From: Thalassovita aquimarina
GTDB lineage: Bacteria > Pseudomonadota > Alphaproteobacteria > Rhodobacterales > Rhodobacteraceae
DNA length: 64,000 nt
Assembly (NCBI RefSeq): GCF_018219815.1
Contig: NZ_JADMKU010000003.1
Coordinates: forward strand, 242,268 to 306,267
Direction: 5' to 3'
Part shown: positions 30,501 through 37,478 of the stretch, in pieces
Layout: each line of letters begins with the position of its first letter
How positions within the stretch are numbered: the first letter of the stretch is position 1
Notes under the pieces: model-generated
Database searches by the model: none
Seen by the model: the letters and a program-made list of their open reading frames with translations, nothing else
Told to the model about the DNA's origin: nothing
Program-made: the position numbers and the translations under genes

Positions 30501-30933
30501 CGCGGTTGGAACAGATGTTGAAATAGAAATAGCTGCCCATGCCGCAGCCGCCGAAAACGCCGATCGGACCGTCGAAGTTTTCCGGCGGATGTCCCGCATT
30601 TTCCAGTGCTTCCCACGATACTTCGAGGAAGTGCCGGTGCTGCGGGTCGAGGATCGCCGCCTCTTTCGGGGAAAAGCCGAAAAACTCGGCGTCGAATTCC
30701 TTGAACCCGTCCAGCGGCGCGGCGGCGGGGACGTAATCGTCACGCTGGATCAGGTGCGGGGCTTCGCCGGCGGCGAGCAATTCTTCCCTCGACAGATGCC
30801 TGATGGATTCGATGCCGTCGCGCAGGTTGGTCCAGTATTCCTGCACCGATTGCGCACCCGGAAGATGCGCCGCCATGCCAACGATGGCGATGTCCGCCGC
30901 GTGGGGCGGCGCAGGGTCCCTTGTTTCCGACAT
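24553..30933 (-). CDS. Type I modular polyketide synthase KS-AT-KR-DH-ACP-TE
   Basis: A 2126-residue single-module PKS. KS: about 13-440, with Cys186 (QTACSTS), His322 and His362. AT: about 538-840, with Ser635 in GHSMGE; the later IAAHS motif does not clearly decide malonyl versus methylmalonyl. A KR structural half precedes the catalytic KR at about 1155-1345 (TGGFGGIG, Tyr1324, Asn1328). DH: about 1400-1660, with HxxxGxxxxP at His1411 and Asp1580, but the usual Gln/His four residues on is Gly. ACP: Ser1787 in DLGGHS. TE: Ser1930 in GGFSGG, Asp1957, His2088. KR before DH is unusual. The TE implies that this protein releases the product. It starts about 120 bp after the flippase stop. Confidence 0.93.
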   Translation of the reverse strand: MSETRDPAPPHAADIAIVGMAAHLPGAQSVQEYWTNLRDGIESIRHLSREELLAAGEAPHLIQRDDYVPAAAPLDGFKEFDAEFFGFSPKEAAILDPQHRHFLEVSWEALENAGHPPENFDGPIGVFGGCGMGSYFYFNICSNRDLVDSTGMFLLRHTGNDKDFMVTRLSHVLDLKGPSVNVQTACSTSLVATHYACQSLLNGECDMALAGGVTIELPQGRGYLYKEGEILSPDGHCHAFDHRAQGTVFGSGAGVVVLRRLEDAIADGDHIWAVIKGSAVNNDGAAKAGYLAPSVDGQAAAIAEAQALSDVSADTIDYVECHGTGTYLGDPIEVAALTQAFNETTDETRFCRIGSVKTNIGHLDTAAGVASLIKASLALHNKQMPPSLGFEKPNPAIDFDHSPFIVNDRLTDWVSHKGPRRAGVNSLGVGGTNAHVVLEEAPERAASEESDCPFQILTVSGRTKSALEANAANLAAHLRAHPEQPLADVAWTLKKGRRAFERRRVVVAETHEEAADLLEANDPRRVFTHQVVGDRPEVVFMFPGGGAQYAGMAHDLYETEPVFAEWMDRGLEVLQAKIDYDIRALWLPEPGQEQAADEKLKTPSIQLPLIMIVEYALAQLWISWGVKPSALVGHSMGENTAACLAGVMSFEDCIGLVHLRGQLFDTVPAGGMLSVSLPAEELKPLLGDDLDLAGVNAPGLSVASGPQAALDRLEAELKARDVDCQRIPIDIAAHSRMLAPILDPFRAYLKSIQLNPPQIPFTSNRTGQFITADQATDPDYWVGHLRNTVMFADCIGTLAATGDKVFIEVGPGKALSSLTGQHPDVSSNQVIGTLHHPQDNIADDTYFAAMLGRAWAVGVDFDWHQIWGEAKRNRVVLPSYAFQQQEYFIEPAEAGAPQADTWLMRQDDMDEWAYRPVWKPRYADCAVDVAGDLSGAAKETWLIFEDDTGAGAEISKRLRLAGHKVTSVRPGDAFARTETGYVLPPEQGRTGYDQLLQDLSARGELPSRILHLWLLTEDEKFRPGSSFFHRNQEHGFYSLLFLAQAISEQNAPVPLHITVVTSDAAQVRDEVLRYPDKATVMGPARVIPREFPGITCSVLDVPREGRKPQDARIADQLLEEALATPANTIAAIRGDKRFEQDFAEAPFEATEDLPIRQGGTYMITGGFGGIGTTLAKALITRAGANIVLLARTPLPDRADWDAILMKTAPNDAVVRRIRAVESLEQAGGQVLVLPADVSNVENMRGAVQIATEKFGGINGVIHAAGVIADAPILGKSLSDIEDVFTPKIHGTQVLDGLFPDGALDFMVLFSSSSTATAPAGQVDYVAANEYLNAFAKSRAGGKTRVMAIDWGIWADTGMAADAMATRTGAANRADPEPAGQALLDQKCFDADGTRTFTSTLAPRDRWVLNEHRTRQGDILLPGTGYLELIDEALRAQGETGPYEVHDLFFLSPMQVPAQGERQMRLRLPRSDQGYEVEIQSAEAGIDRFELNAQGSVALLPLQAPDKLDLSAIAARCSAPRTAPEGGSLTTPQEKHLIFGPRWRVLNTASYGVNEGIARLALPLQFRGDLNTYTLHPGLLDIATGWAMELIDGYAAAQLWVPVSYHRLSVFAPLQGEVISWVRNAGENTDAGPMATFDITIAAPDGTVLLDIEGFSIRKLDANAAFARTEAQATTPEHRPLSPAEERLLHNLSQGIRRAEGAEAFFRALASGQSQIVVSSLDLHGLIDQAGETQSESAEQKFQRPELDQDYAAPETEVEKRLALFFEELLGVDQVGIDDSFFDLGGHSLIAVRLFARIKNAFGTDFPISVLFEAPTVRKIAAMIPNQGTAAGDAAKPAAPERRFTHVVPMHQGEGGPKTPFFLVAGMFGNVLNLRHLAHLLGTDRPFYGLQARGLYGDADPHSSIEDAARDYIAEMRQLQPHGPYLLGGFSGGGITAYEIAQQLKAAGEEVAILVMLDTPLPVRRPLTRRDRAMIQWLELKQRGPAYPLQWAANRIRWEFARRRKGAETGDGPAQFHNAEIEAAFLQAVAGYQLKPWNGPLHLYRPPLRGKWQVAPDRLVNSERAYVLPDNDWTQWVPDLQVFEVPGDHDSMVLEPNVRVLAARIRAGIEAAERRPDQALVHDKAAE

Positions 30934-31055
30934 TAAAACAAACCGTTTCCTTTAAACACTTATAGTAACGATACGGGCAGATTTGGGTAGTTTTGAGGCT
31001 TTGTACCGGCTTTTTGGCCTTAATCGCCGTTTCCGGCCCCGAATCCGTCAACAAT

Positions 31056-32414
31056 TCATGGCAGCAGTTTTTGCACCTCGCCCCAATGGAGCCACAGGAT
31101 CGAGGTTGCCGCCACCAAGGCGGTCAGCGCGAAGATCGTGTCGTGCAGCGGATCCCACGCACCCTGGTGGCGCGACAGCCAGACCACCACCGGGTAGGCG
31201 CAGACATAGGCCGCGCCCAGCCCCAGCAGCGCCCCCAGCATACCGGCCAGTTCCAGCCCGATCAGCAGTCCACCGAAGATCAGGATCCCGCGCGCCGCCG
31301 CCAGCACGAAAAACCGTTTCGAATCCCCCGCCGCCAGCGCCGCCTGATCGTAGGTCAGAACGATGATCTGCGGCATCTGCATGCAGGCCAGAACCACCAC
31401 CACCGCGCCGGCGCGCTGATATCGCGGATCATAGAGCAGATCGACCAGCCACACCCCCAGCAGCGCCACGGCGATCACCATCGCTAGCAGGAGGGCGGTG
31501 GCATAGATTCGCATCTTGCGCAGCCGCAGGAAGTTTTCCAGCGATTCACGGGGCGGGTTTTCGCGATAGATCGGGATCAGCACCTTGCGGGTGACCATGC
31601 CGCCCAGAAGCAGCGGGAAGGAGGCCAGGAAGAAGCCGATATTGTAGACGCCGAATTCGTCCAGCGACAGGTATTTGCCGATCACCAGCTTGTCGCTCTG
31701 GCCAATGAAGAAACCGCAGATGGTGCTGAGGAAAATCCATTTGCCGAAATGGATCAATTCGTCCGCCGCCCGCTTTTCCCACCGCAGCCGGTTCGGGTTG
31801 CCCGGCAGGAAATGGGCCAGGAACACCACCTGCGCGACGGCGCTGGCGATGCCGCTGATCACCAGCGCCCATACCGATCCGGTGATCCAGGCGGCGGTGA
31901 CGGCGACGATCAGCCCGACCACCTGCACGCCGATGTCGATCAGGGTGACCCGCCCGGCGCGCAGATGACGGTTCGCGGTTTCCAGCTTGGTCGGGTTGAA
32001 GCCGTTGATCAGCAGGGTCAGCCCCGCCACCGGCAGCAGGTAAAGCAGCTGCGGTTCTTCGTAGAACAGCGACATCGGATAGGTCAAGGCGCAGGTGGCG
32101 ATCCAAAGCCCGGTGCCGCGGATGATCTGGATCGTCCAGGCGGTGTTGAGGAAATCTTCGTCGTCGCCGCGTTCGCTTTGCATGATCGACGGGCTGACGC
32201 CCACATCGGAAAACATCGCCAGCCCCATCATCACCACCGACACCAAGGCCATCAGGCCGAAGGCTTCGGGGAACAGGATACGGGTCAGGATCAGGTTCGA
32301 AAGCAGCCGCAGGAATTGATAGGTCACGAACCCCATCGAGGTGATCGTCGAACTGCGCAGCGCACGTTCGGTCAGGCTACTGCCGAGGCTGAAGCGGCGA
32401 ATGGCGTTGATCAT
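31056..32414 (-). CDS. Wzx-type oligosaccharide flippase
   Basis: A 452-residue polytopic membrane protein of the polysaccharide transporter (MOP) superfamily. About 12-14 hydrophobic segments are visible. The N-terminal SSLTERALRSSTITSMGF and the long hydrophobic runs match the family seen in EPS loci. It flips polyprenol-linked repeat units to the periplasm. It lies 28 bp after the upstream GT2 stop and upstream of the PKS in the same direction, so it is probably co-transcribed with the PKS/NRPS line. This is a strong contextual link between the two systems. Confidence 0.88.
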   Translation of the reverse strand: MINAIRRFSLGSSLTERALRSSTITSMGFVTYQFLRLLSNLILTRILFPEAFGLMALVSVVMMGLAMFSDVGVSPSIMQSERGDDEDFLNTAWTIQIIRGTGLWIATCALTYPMSLFYEEPQLLYLLPVAGLTLLINGFNPTKLETANRHLRAGRVTLIDIGVQVVGLIVAVTAAWITGSVWALVISGIASAVAQVVFLAHFLPGNPNRLRWEKRAADELIHFGKWIFLSTICGFFIGQSDKLVIGKYLSLDEFGVYNIGFFLASFPLLLGGMVTRKVLIPIYRENPPRESLENFLRLRKMRIYATALLLAMVIAVALLGVWLVDLLYDPRYQRAGAVVVVLACMQMPQIIVLTYDQAALAAGDSKRFFVLAAARGILIFGGLLIGLELAGMLGALLGLGAAYVCAYPVVVWLSRHQGAWDPLHDTIFALTALVAATSILWLHWGEVQKLLP

Positions 32415-32442
32415 GCGGGGGAAACCTTTGAACAGGGCGCTG

Positions 32443-33267
32443 TCATCTTCCGCGGCTCCAACCGGAATTGTTCGGGCCGATTTTCACCACCAGCGCAACG
32501 AGCGCGTAAACGGCAAAGCCCAGCGGATGGCGCAGGATCGTCGCGATCAGCCGACCCGTTCCATAGCGTCGCTTGTCGTCGTTGCGCAGCAGGTCGGGGT
32601 ATTTCGTGGCGATCTCGGCGACGCCTATATTCTGCCGGCGCCGTACTTTGACGAGGTTCCCGAACCCTTCCACCAGCGGCCAGTCATAGGGGGCGGGCAC
32701 CAGCACCCGTTCTTCGGGCGCGAAGGACAGGCGGGCGAAGGTATCGTCGGAAATGATGTCGGGAAACGCGTCCCAGCGGGCACGTCCCGCCGCGTTCATC
32801 GCGAACAGCCCGCAGCCCGGCACGCCGTCGGTCATGAAGGGGACGGTCAGGTAGAAGGCGCGATAGGCGCGGCTTGCCCCGCTTTCCGGCATCGGGATGC
32901 GGACTTGCCCGCTGGCATAGCGCGGCGCGTCGGTGTCCAGCGCTTCGGCGATCTGGCGCATCAGGTCCGGGCTGACCGTGACATCGGCATCGAGATAGGC
33001 GCGGCTGGACCCGGTGGCGACCAGATCGCCCGCGTTGAGCGCGCCGAGCTTGCAGCCCTCGGCCATTTCGATCACCTCGAAACCCCATCCCTTGGCCCGT
33101 ACTTGTTGCGAGAACGCCCGCGCTCTGTCCGCGGTGTCGTCGCTACAGCCATTGGCGACGACGACGATTTCCATCCCGCCTTCGGCCATGTCAGACGCCA
33201 GCAGGCTGGTCAGGCAGGCGCCGATCAGCGGGCCTTCGTTGTTGGCGGGGATGATTATTGAAATCAT
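32443..33267 (-). CDS. Glycosyltransferase family 2 (first gene of the PKS/NRPS-flippase unit)
   Basis: A 274-residue GT-A enzyme with SIIIPANNEGPLIGACLTSL at the N-terminus, VANGCSDDTADRA and the DXD-like YLDADVTVS near residue 100. A C-terminal hydrophobic stretch (HPLGFAVYALVALVVKIG) may anchor it. The start at 33267 (MISII) is chosen over an upstream extension of 38 residues with no family match. It heads the leftward unit; the divergent GT4 gene starts 203 bp away, so the promoter for both lies between. Sugar specificity unknown. Confidence 0.86.
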   Translation of the reverse strand: MISIIIPANNEGPLIGACLTSLLASDMAEGGMEIVVVANGCSDDTADRARAFSQQVRAKGWGFEVIEMAEGCKLGALNAGDLVATGSSRAYLDADVTVSPDLMRQIAEALDTDAPRYASGQVRIPMPESGASRAYRAFYLTVPFMTDGVPGCGLFAMNAAGRARWDAFPDIISDDTFARLSFAPEERVLVPAPYDWPLVEGFGNLVKVRRRQNIGVAEIATKYPDLLRNDDKRRYGTGRLIATILRHPLGFAVYALVALVVKIGPNNSGWSRGR

Positions 33268-33469
33268 CAGCTTATCCGAATGACCTTCCCAATGGGCCGC
33301 CTCTGCCCGGATGGGCGGCGGAAGTTGAATCAATATTGCAACAGCGCCCAGCCGATTGCCAGCGCCGCCGATGTTCAGCAACAGTTTGTGGTTTAACTTT
33401 GTCCCTGCCGTGGATTTCTCTGTGTTAAAGCCGTTTTACGCAGGGATTTGACGCAGAAAGGGACCGGAC

Positions 33470-34666
33470 GTGCCGCGTATTTCCAAGCTTGGATATCTTG
33501 TGCCGCAATTCCCGGGGCAGACCCATATCTTTTTCTGGCGCGAAATCCTGAAGATCGAGGAAGCCGGGACCGAGGTCTGCCTGTTTTCCACGCGTCCGCC
33601 GCCGCCGGGTCTGATTTCACACGCCTGGTCGCAGGCGGCGATGAACCGGACCATATACCTTGCCAGCAGGTCGATCCCGGATTTGCTGGCAACCCTGCCG
33701 CGCCTGCCCTTGGCCGAGCTTTTGCGCGATGGAGCGGGACGCGCATTCTGGCGCGACGTCCTGATTTCGCTGCCGGCGGCGCGAAAGCTGACGCAGCACT
33801 GCAAGGCGCAGGGTATCACCCATGTCCATGTCCATTCCTGCGGCCGCGCGGCGATGATCGCGGCGCTGGCGCACCGGCTGTACGGTCTCAGCTACAGCCT
33901 CAGCCTGCATGGGCCTTTGGAGGATTACGGACCGGGACAGCGTTTCAAATGGCGCGGGGCGAAATTCGCCACGGTGATCACCGAAACGCTGTTGCAGGAC
34001 ATCCGGCCCAAGCTGGGCGCGGCGCTTCCCGACCGGGTGGTGATCCAGCCCATGGGCGTCGATACCGACCGGTTGCGCCGCGATGCGCCCTATGATCCGC
34101 CGCGTCCGGGCGGGGTACTGCGCCTGTTCACCTGTGCGCGGCTGCATCAGGTGAAGGGGCATCTGGAGGCTTTGCAGGCCATGCGGCTGCTGCTGGACCG
34201 GGGGCTGGACGTGCGGTTGGAAATTGCTGGCGAAGACGATGTCGGCGGTGGCGGGTTCCATGCCGTGCTGGATCAGCGGATCGCGGAACTGGGCTTGCAG
34301 GATCACATGACGTTGCTGGGTGCGGTGCCGGAAGAAACCGTGCGGGACAAGCTGCTGGGCGCGCATCTTTTCGTGCTGGCGAGTTGGAGCGAACCCCTAG
34401 GAGTGGCCTATATGGAGGCGATGAGCTGCGAGGTTCCGGTGATCGGTACCGATGCCGGCGGGGTGCGCGAATTGATCAGCGACGGGCGGGACGGCGTTCT
34501 GGTGCCTCCGAAATCGCCCGAGGCCCTGGCCGATGCGATCGCGGCGCTGGCAGGCGATCCCGAGATGTGCCGCCGGTTGTCGCGGGCGGGGCGGCAAGCC
34601 ATCGTCGATCGGTTCGGCGCGGGCCGGGGGGCGGATACGCTGATCCGCGAAGCGTCGCGGGAATAA
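33470..34666 (+). CDS. Glycosyltransferase family 4
   Basis: A 398-residue GT-B transferase starting at GTG 33470 behind AAAGGGA. The N-terminal domain has GYLVPQFPGQTHIFFWREI, a pattern of colanic-acid WcaL-like enzymes, and SLHGPLEDYG. The donor domain has CARLHQVKGHLEAL and EPLGVAYMEAMSCEVPVIG with the E-x7-E pair. It is divergent from the PKS/NRPS unit and convergent with the RTX protein gene 10 bp downstream. It should act in EPS repeat assembly. Confidence 0.88.
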   Translation: MPRISKLGYLVPQFPGQTHIFFWREILKIEEAGTEVCLFSTRPPPPGLISHAWSQAAMNRTIYLASRSIPDLLATLPRLPLAELLRDGAGRAFWRDVLISLPAARKLTQHCKAQGITHVHVHSCGRAAMIAALAHRLYGLSYSLSLHGPLEDYGPGQRFKWRGAKFATVITETLLQDIRPKLGAALPDRVVIQPMGVDTDRLRRDAPYDPPRPGGVLRLFTCARLHQVKGHLEALQAMRLLLDRGLDVRLEIAGEDDVGGGGFHAVLDQRIAELGLQDHMTLLGAVPEETVRDKLLGAHLFVLASWSEPLGVAYMEAMSCEVPVIGTDAGGVRELISDGRDGVLVPPKSPEALADAIAALAGDPEMCRRLSRAGRQAIVDRFGAGRGADTLIREASRE

Positions 34667-34676
34667 GAACCTTGGA

Positions 34677-37478
34677 TCAGCCCTTCGGCGTCACCGCATA
34701 GAGCTGGCCCGGATCGCTGTCGAATTCCAGCCGTTCCACCGACAGCATCTTCACTTCGCCTTGGGGGCCATCCGCCATCAGGAACGGCCCCATCCAGCTG
34801 AACCGGTAGTCGGTGAACGCACCGGGCAGAACGGCCGTGTCGGTGCCGTCGCCGCCATGCATCGCATCGGCGCCACCGTTGCCGATCATCCAGTCGTCGC
34901 CGCCCCGCCCGACCAGGACATCGCGCCGCGGCGTGCCCTCCACCAGGTCCTGACCGGATCGGCCGCCAAGCGACAGGCCGTTGCTGAACGCCGCGCCCGG
35001 GCGCGGATCCCAATCGGCAGGCCGTTTATGGTTATAGTGCATCAACGCGTCCCAGCGGGGATTTTGATCCCCAAGGTGGCGGCGTGCCCCCCAGCTGCCC
35101 CATTGCGACGCGTTGGCAACATCGACAAAGGCGTTGAACAGGGTGCCGCCCACCTCCGTCCATGCTGTCATCACGTCGCGGTAAAGCGCCGCCACTTCGG
35201 GGCTGTAGTTGAAGCGTTCGTAGAAAGCGGTCAGGGCTTCGTCATTGATCCAGGTGCCGTGGCCCACGACATGGGTGCCGCCCTCGTACATCACCAGATC
35301 GAGACCGTGTTCGTTGGCGACCTTGGCGTGATAGGGGAAAAGATCCTGGGTCAGTTCCCGCACCGATCCTTGCTTCAACGCCTTCAGGGTCTGTGCGATC
35401 GCTTCGTCTGTCCCGGCCCGAAGCCATTTCTTGATCCGTGGCGCGAAATCGTCGCCGCCCATCTCGTATCCGAAGTACCCGGTCACCGCGTAGGCGTCGA
35501 AATACCCTGCCGGTGGCTTGATGCCCTTTCCTTCTTGAAGCCAGAGCGGTGCCTGCAGCAAAGCCTCTTCCAACCCCGGCCATCCGGTATGGGTGGCGAT
35601 CACCCGCACCAGCCGGTCCTTGGTTTCATCGCCGAAAACGTCAGTCCAGATACCGGCCACCTGCGCCGCACGCATCCCGGCGAATTGCATCCAGGCATCC
35701 TTGGCCTTGTTCCCCGGCCAGCGTTCCGCCGCCTGTTCCTGCGCCCAGCGTGTCTGTGCAAAGCCGAAATTCCACAGCTCGTTGGAATATTCGACATAGG
35801 CTTTCAGCCCCGGTTTCAGCCCCGCCCTGACCGTTTCGGCGAATTGCCGGACAAAATCGTCATCGGCCTTGTGCGGCATGTTGAACCACGGATCGGCGCC
35901 GATTTCATTCGCCAGCCGCAGCATCAGTTCCAGCGGCACGCCGCGGCGGACATAGGTGTAATCGGACAGCGCCGGGCGGTCGTCCCAGCCCACGACGGGT
36001 GAGGCGTTGGTATCCATCCAGTCCATGAACCGTACCGCGCGCAGATCGCGGATCAGGGCGATCCAGTCGGGATTGAACACCTCGCCCAGATCATGAAACG
36101 GGATGTGGTTTTCATGAATGACCCGGATGTCGCGGATCGGGTCGTCCGGGTCGATCGCGGTCAGCGACAGCGCCACCAGGCCTTCGCCGGGGGTGAAGGA
36201 AAACCAGACCTCACCGGGCTTGGATACCACATCCCTGGCCCGGCCAAGCAGTTGCAGCTTGGCCTTGCCGCGATAGGTCAGCCGGTAGCGGCCGCGAAAG
36301 TTCGCCGCCTGTTCCAGCAGGTCGGACAGGATGAAGCTTTCCAGCCGGTTGACGCCATCCGGCAGACGCAAAGGCCAGCCGTTTTCGCCAAGGTACCCTT
36401 CGGCCTGCAGCCGGTCGGCATCCCAGCCGCCCCATTGATCCGGCAGGTGGCCGATCCACGGGCGGGCGGTCTTCATCACGTCTATGAACGGGTATTCGGT
36501 CGACCAGTCGGCGATCCCGTTCAGCCCCATGGCCAGAGCCGGTATGCCGGGGACCTCAGGTGCGGCTGCGGGCACCTGTTCGGGCATGACCGATGCGGTA
36601 TGTCCGCCGGACAGGGCCGCCGCGATGGCCTTGAAATTCTGCCGCACCAGCCGGTGGATCGACGCAGGCAGCTCCATCGCGTCCGGCAAACTGTCCCCGA
36701 ACAGCGGGCCATAGGTGATCAGGGCGGCGAGAAAATAAAGCGTCGGCGTGCCATGCGGCGCATCGTCGGTGAAAAGGTCCCGTGCCGTCAGCCCCGACAG
36801 CGCGGTATCGTTAAGCAGGTCGGGCAGGGTCGAGGCGACCGGGATCAGCGTCAGGTCCAGATCGGGTCGGGCGTCGCGGACAGCATCTGCATAGGCTTCG
36901 TGCCAGCCGTGATGGCTGCCCTTGTTGGCTTCTAGATAGGTCCTGAACCCGGCGTCATCGGGGGGGAAGGAACGTACCTTGCCGGCCATTTCCGTCCAGC
37001 CTTCATAGATGAAGAACCGCGCTTCGGGGGTGTGCGCGGCGGCCCAGTCGAACACGTCCAGCGTCGCGCTCAGCGGGCTTTCGCCACGCGGGTTGTCACC
37101 GTCGAATTCGGCGGTCGGCGGCTGGTACTGGATGAAATTGGCCGTGTTGATCACCACCGCGTCGAAGCCGGCGGCGGCGAAGCTCTGACGTTCGGAGTTC
37201 CATGCATTGGGCAGGGTTTCGAACGACCAGTTCGGTTCGGGCGGCAGATTGGCGCTGAATTGCCGGAGGAAGCCCCAGGTGCCGTCGACGGCGAATCCCC
37301 GGCCGCGCGCCTTGGCGATTTCATGCAGCCAGTGCGGCACCGAGGTTTCCGGACTGTCGCTGAGATGCTGGATCAGGGAATTGCCGAAGAAGAACACCTT
37401 GAAATCGCTGTCCTGTTGCGCCCGCAGCGGCGCGGCGATGAGCAGGAAAAGCAGGCTGAAAAGGGGGGCAAGTCTCAT
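34677..37478 (-). CDS. Secreted protein: SGNH-like N-terminus, glycoside-hydrolase-like middle, RTX C-terminus
   Basis: A 933-residue exported protein. A Sec signal peptide spans about residues 1-20 (hydrophobic core, RAQ). FFFGNSLIQHL at about 29-39 resembles an SGNH-hydrolase first block. The middle contains a barrel-like region with YVEYSNELWNFGF; Glu567 in the Asn-Glu pair looks like a glycosidase acid/base. The last 90 residues carry RTX nonapeptide-like repeats (GRGGDDWMIGNGGADAM) that bind calcium. It overlaps the downstream GT4 by 4 bp. It could trim, release or bind the EPS outside the cell. A Sec signal together with RTX repeats is odd. Function inferred only. Confidence 0.7.
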   Translation of the reverse strand: MRLAPLFSLLFLLIAAPLRAQQDSDFKVFFFGNSLIQHLSDSPETSVPHWLHEIAKARGRGFAVDGTWGFLRQFSANLPPEPNWSFETLPNAWNSERQSFAAAGFDAVVINTANFIQYQPPTAEFDGDNPRGESPLSATLDVFDWAAAHTPEARFFIYEGWTEMAGKVRSFPPDDAGFRTYLEANKGSHHGWHEAYADAVRDARPDLDLTLIPVASTLPDLLNDTALSGLTARDLFTDDAPHGTPTLYFLAALITYGPLFGDSLPDAMELPASIHRLVRQNFKAIAAALSGGHTASVMPEQVPAAAPEVPGIPALAMGLNGIADWSTEYPFIDVMKTARPWIGHLPDQWGGWDADRLQAEGYLGENGWPLRLPDGVNRLESFILSDLLEQAANFRGRYRLTYRGKAKLQLLGRARDVVSKPGEVWFSFTPGEGLVALSLTAIDPDDPIRDIRVIHENHIPFHDLGEVFNPDWIALIRDLRAVRFMDWMDTNASPVVGWDDRPALSDYTYVRRGVPLELMLRLANEIGADPWFNMPHKADDDFVRQFAETVRAGLKPGLKAYVEYSNELWNFGFAQTRWAQEQAAERWPGNKAKDAWMQFAGMRAAQVAGIWTDVFGDETKDRLVRVIATHTGWPGLEEALLQAPLWLQEGKGIKPPAGYFDAYAVTGYFGYEMGGDDFAPRIKKWLRAGTDEAIAQTLKALKQGSVRELTQDLFPYHAKVANEHGLDLVMYEGGTHVVGHGTWINDEALTAFYERFNYSPEVAALYRDVMTAWTEVGGTLFNAFVDVANASQWGSWGARRHLGDQNPRWDALMHYNHKRPADWDPRPGAAFSNGLSLGGRSGQDLVEGTPRRDVLVGRGGDDWMIGNGGADAMHGGDGTDTAVLPGAFTDYRFSWMGPFLMADGPQGEVKMLSVERLEFDSDPGQLYAVTPKG

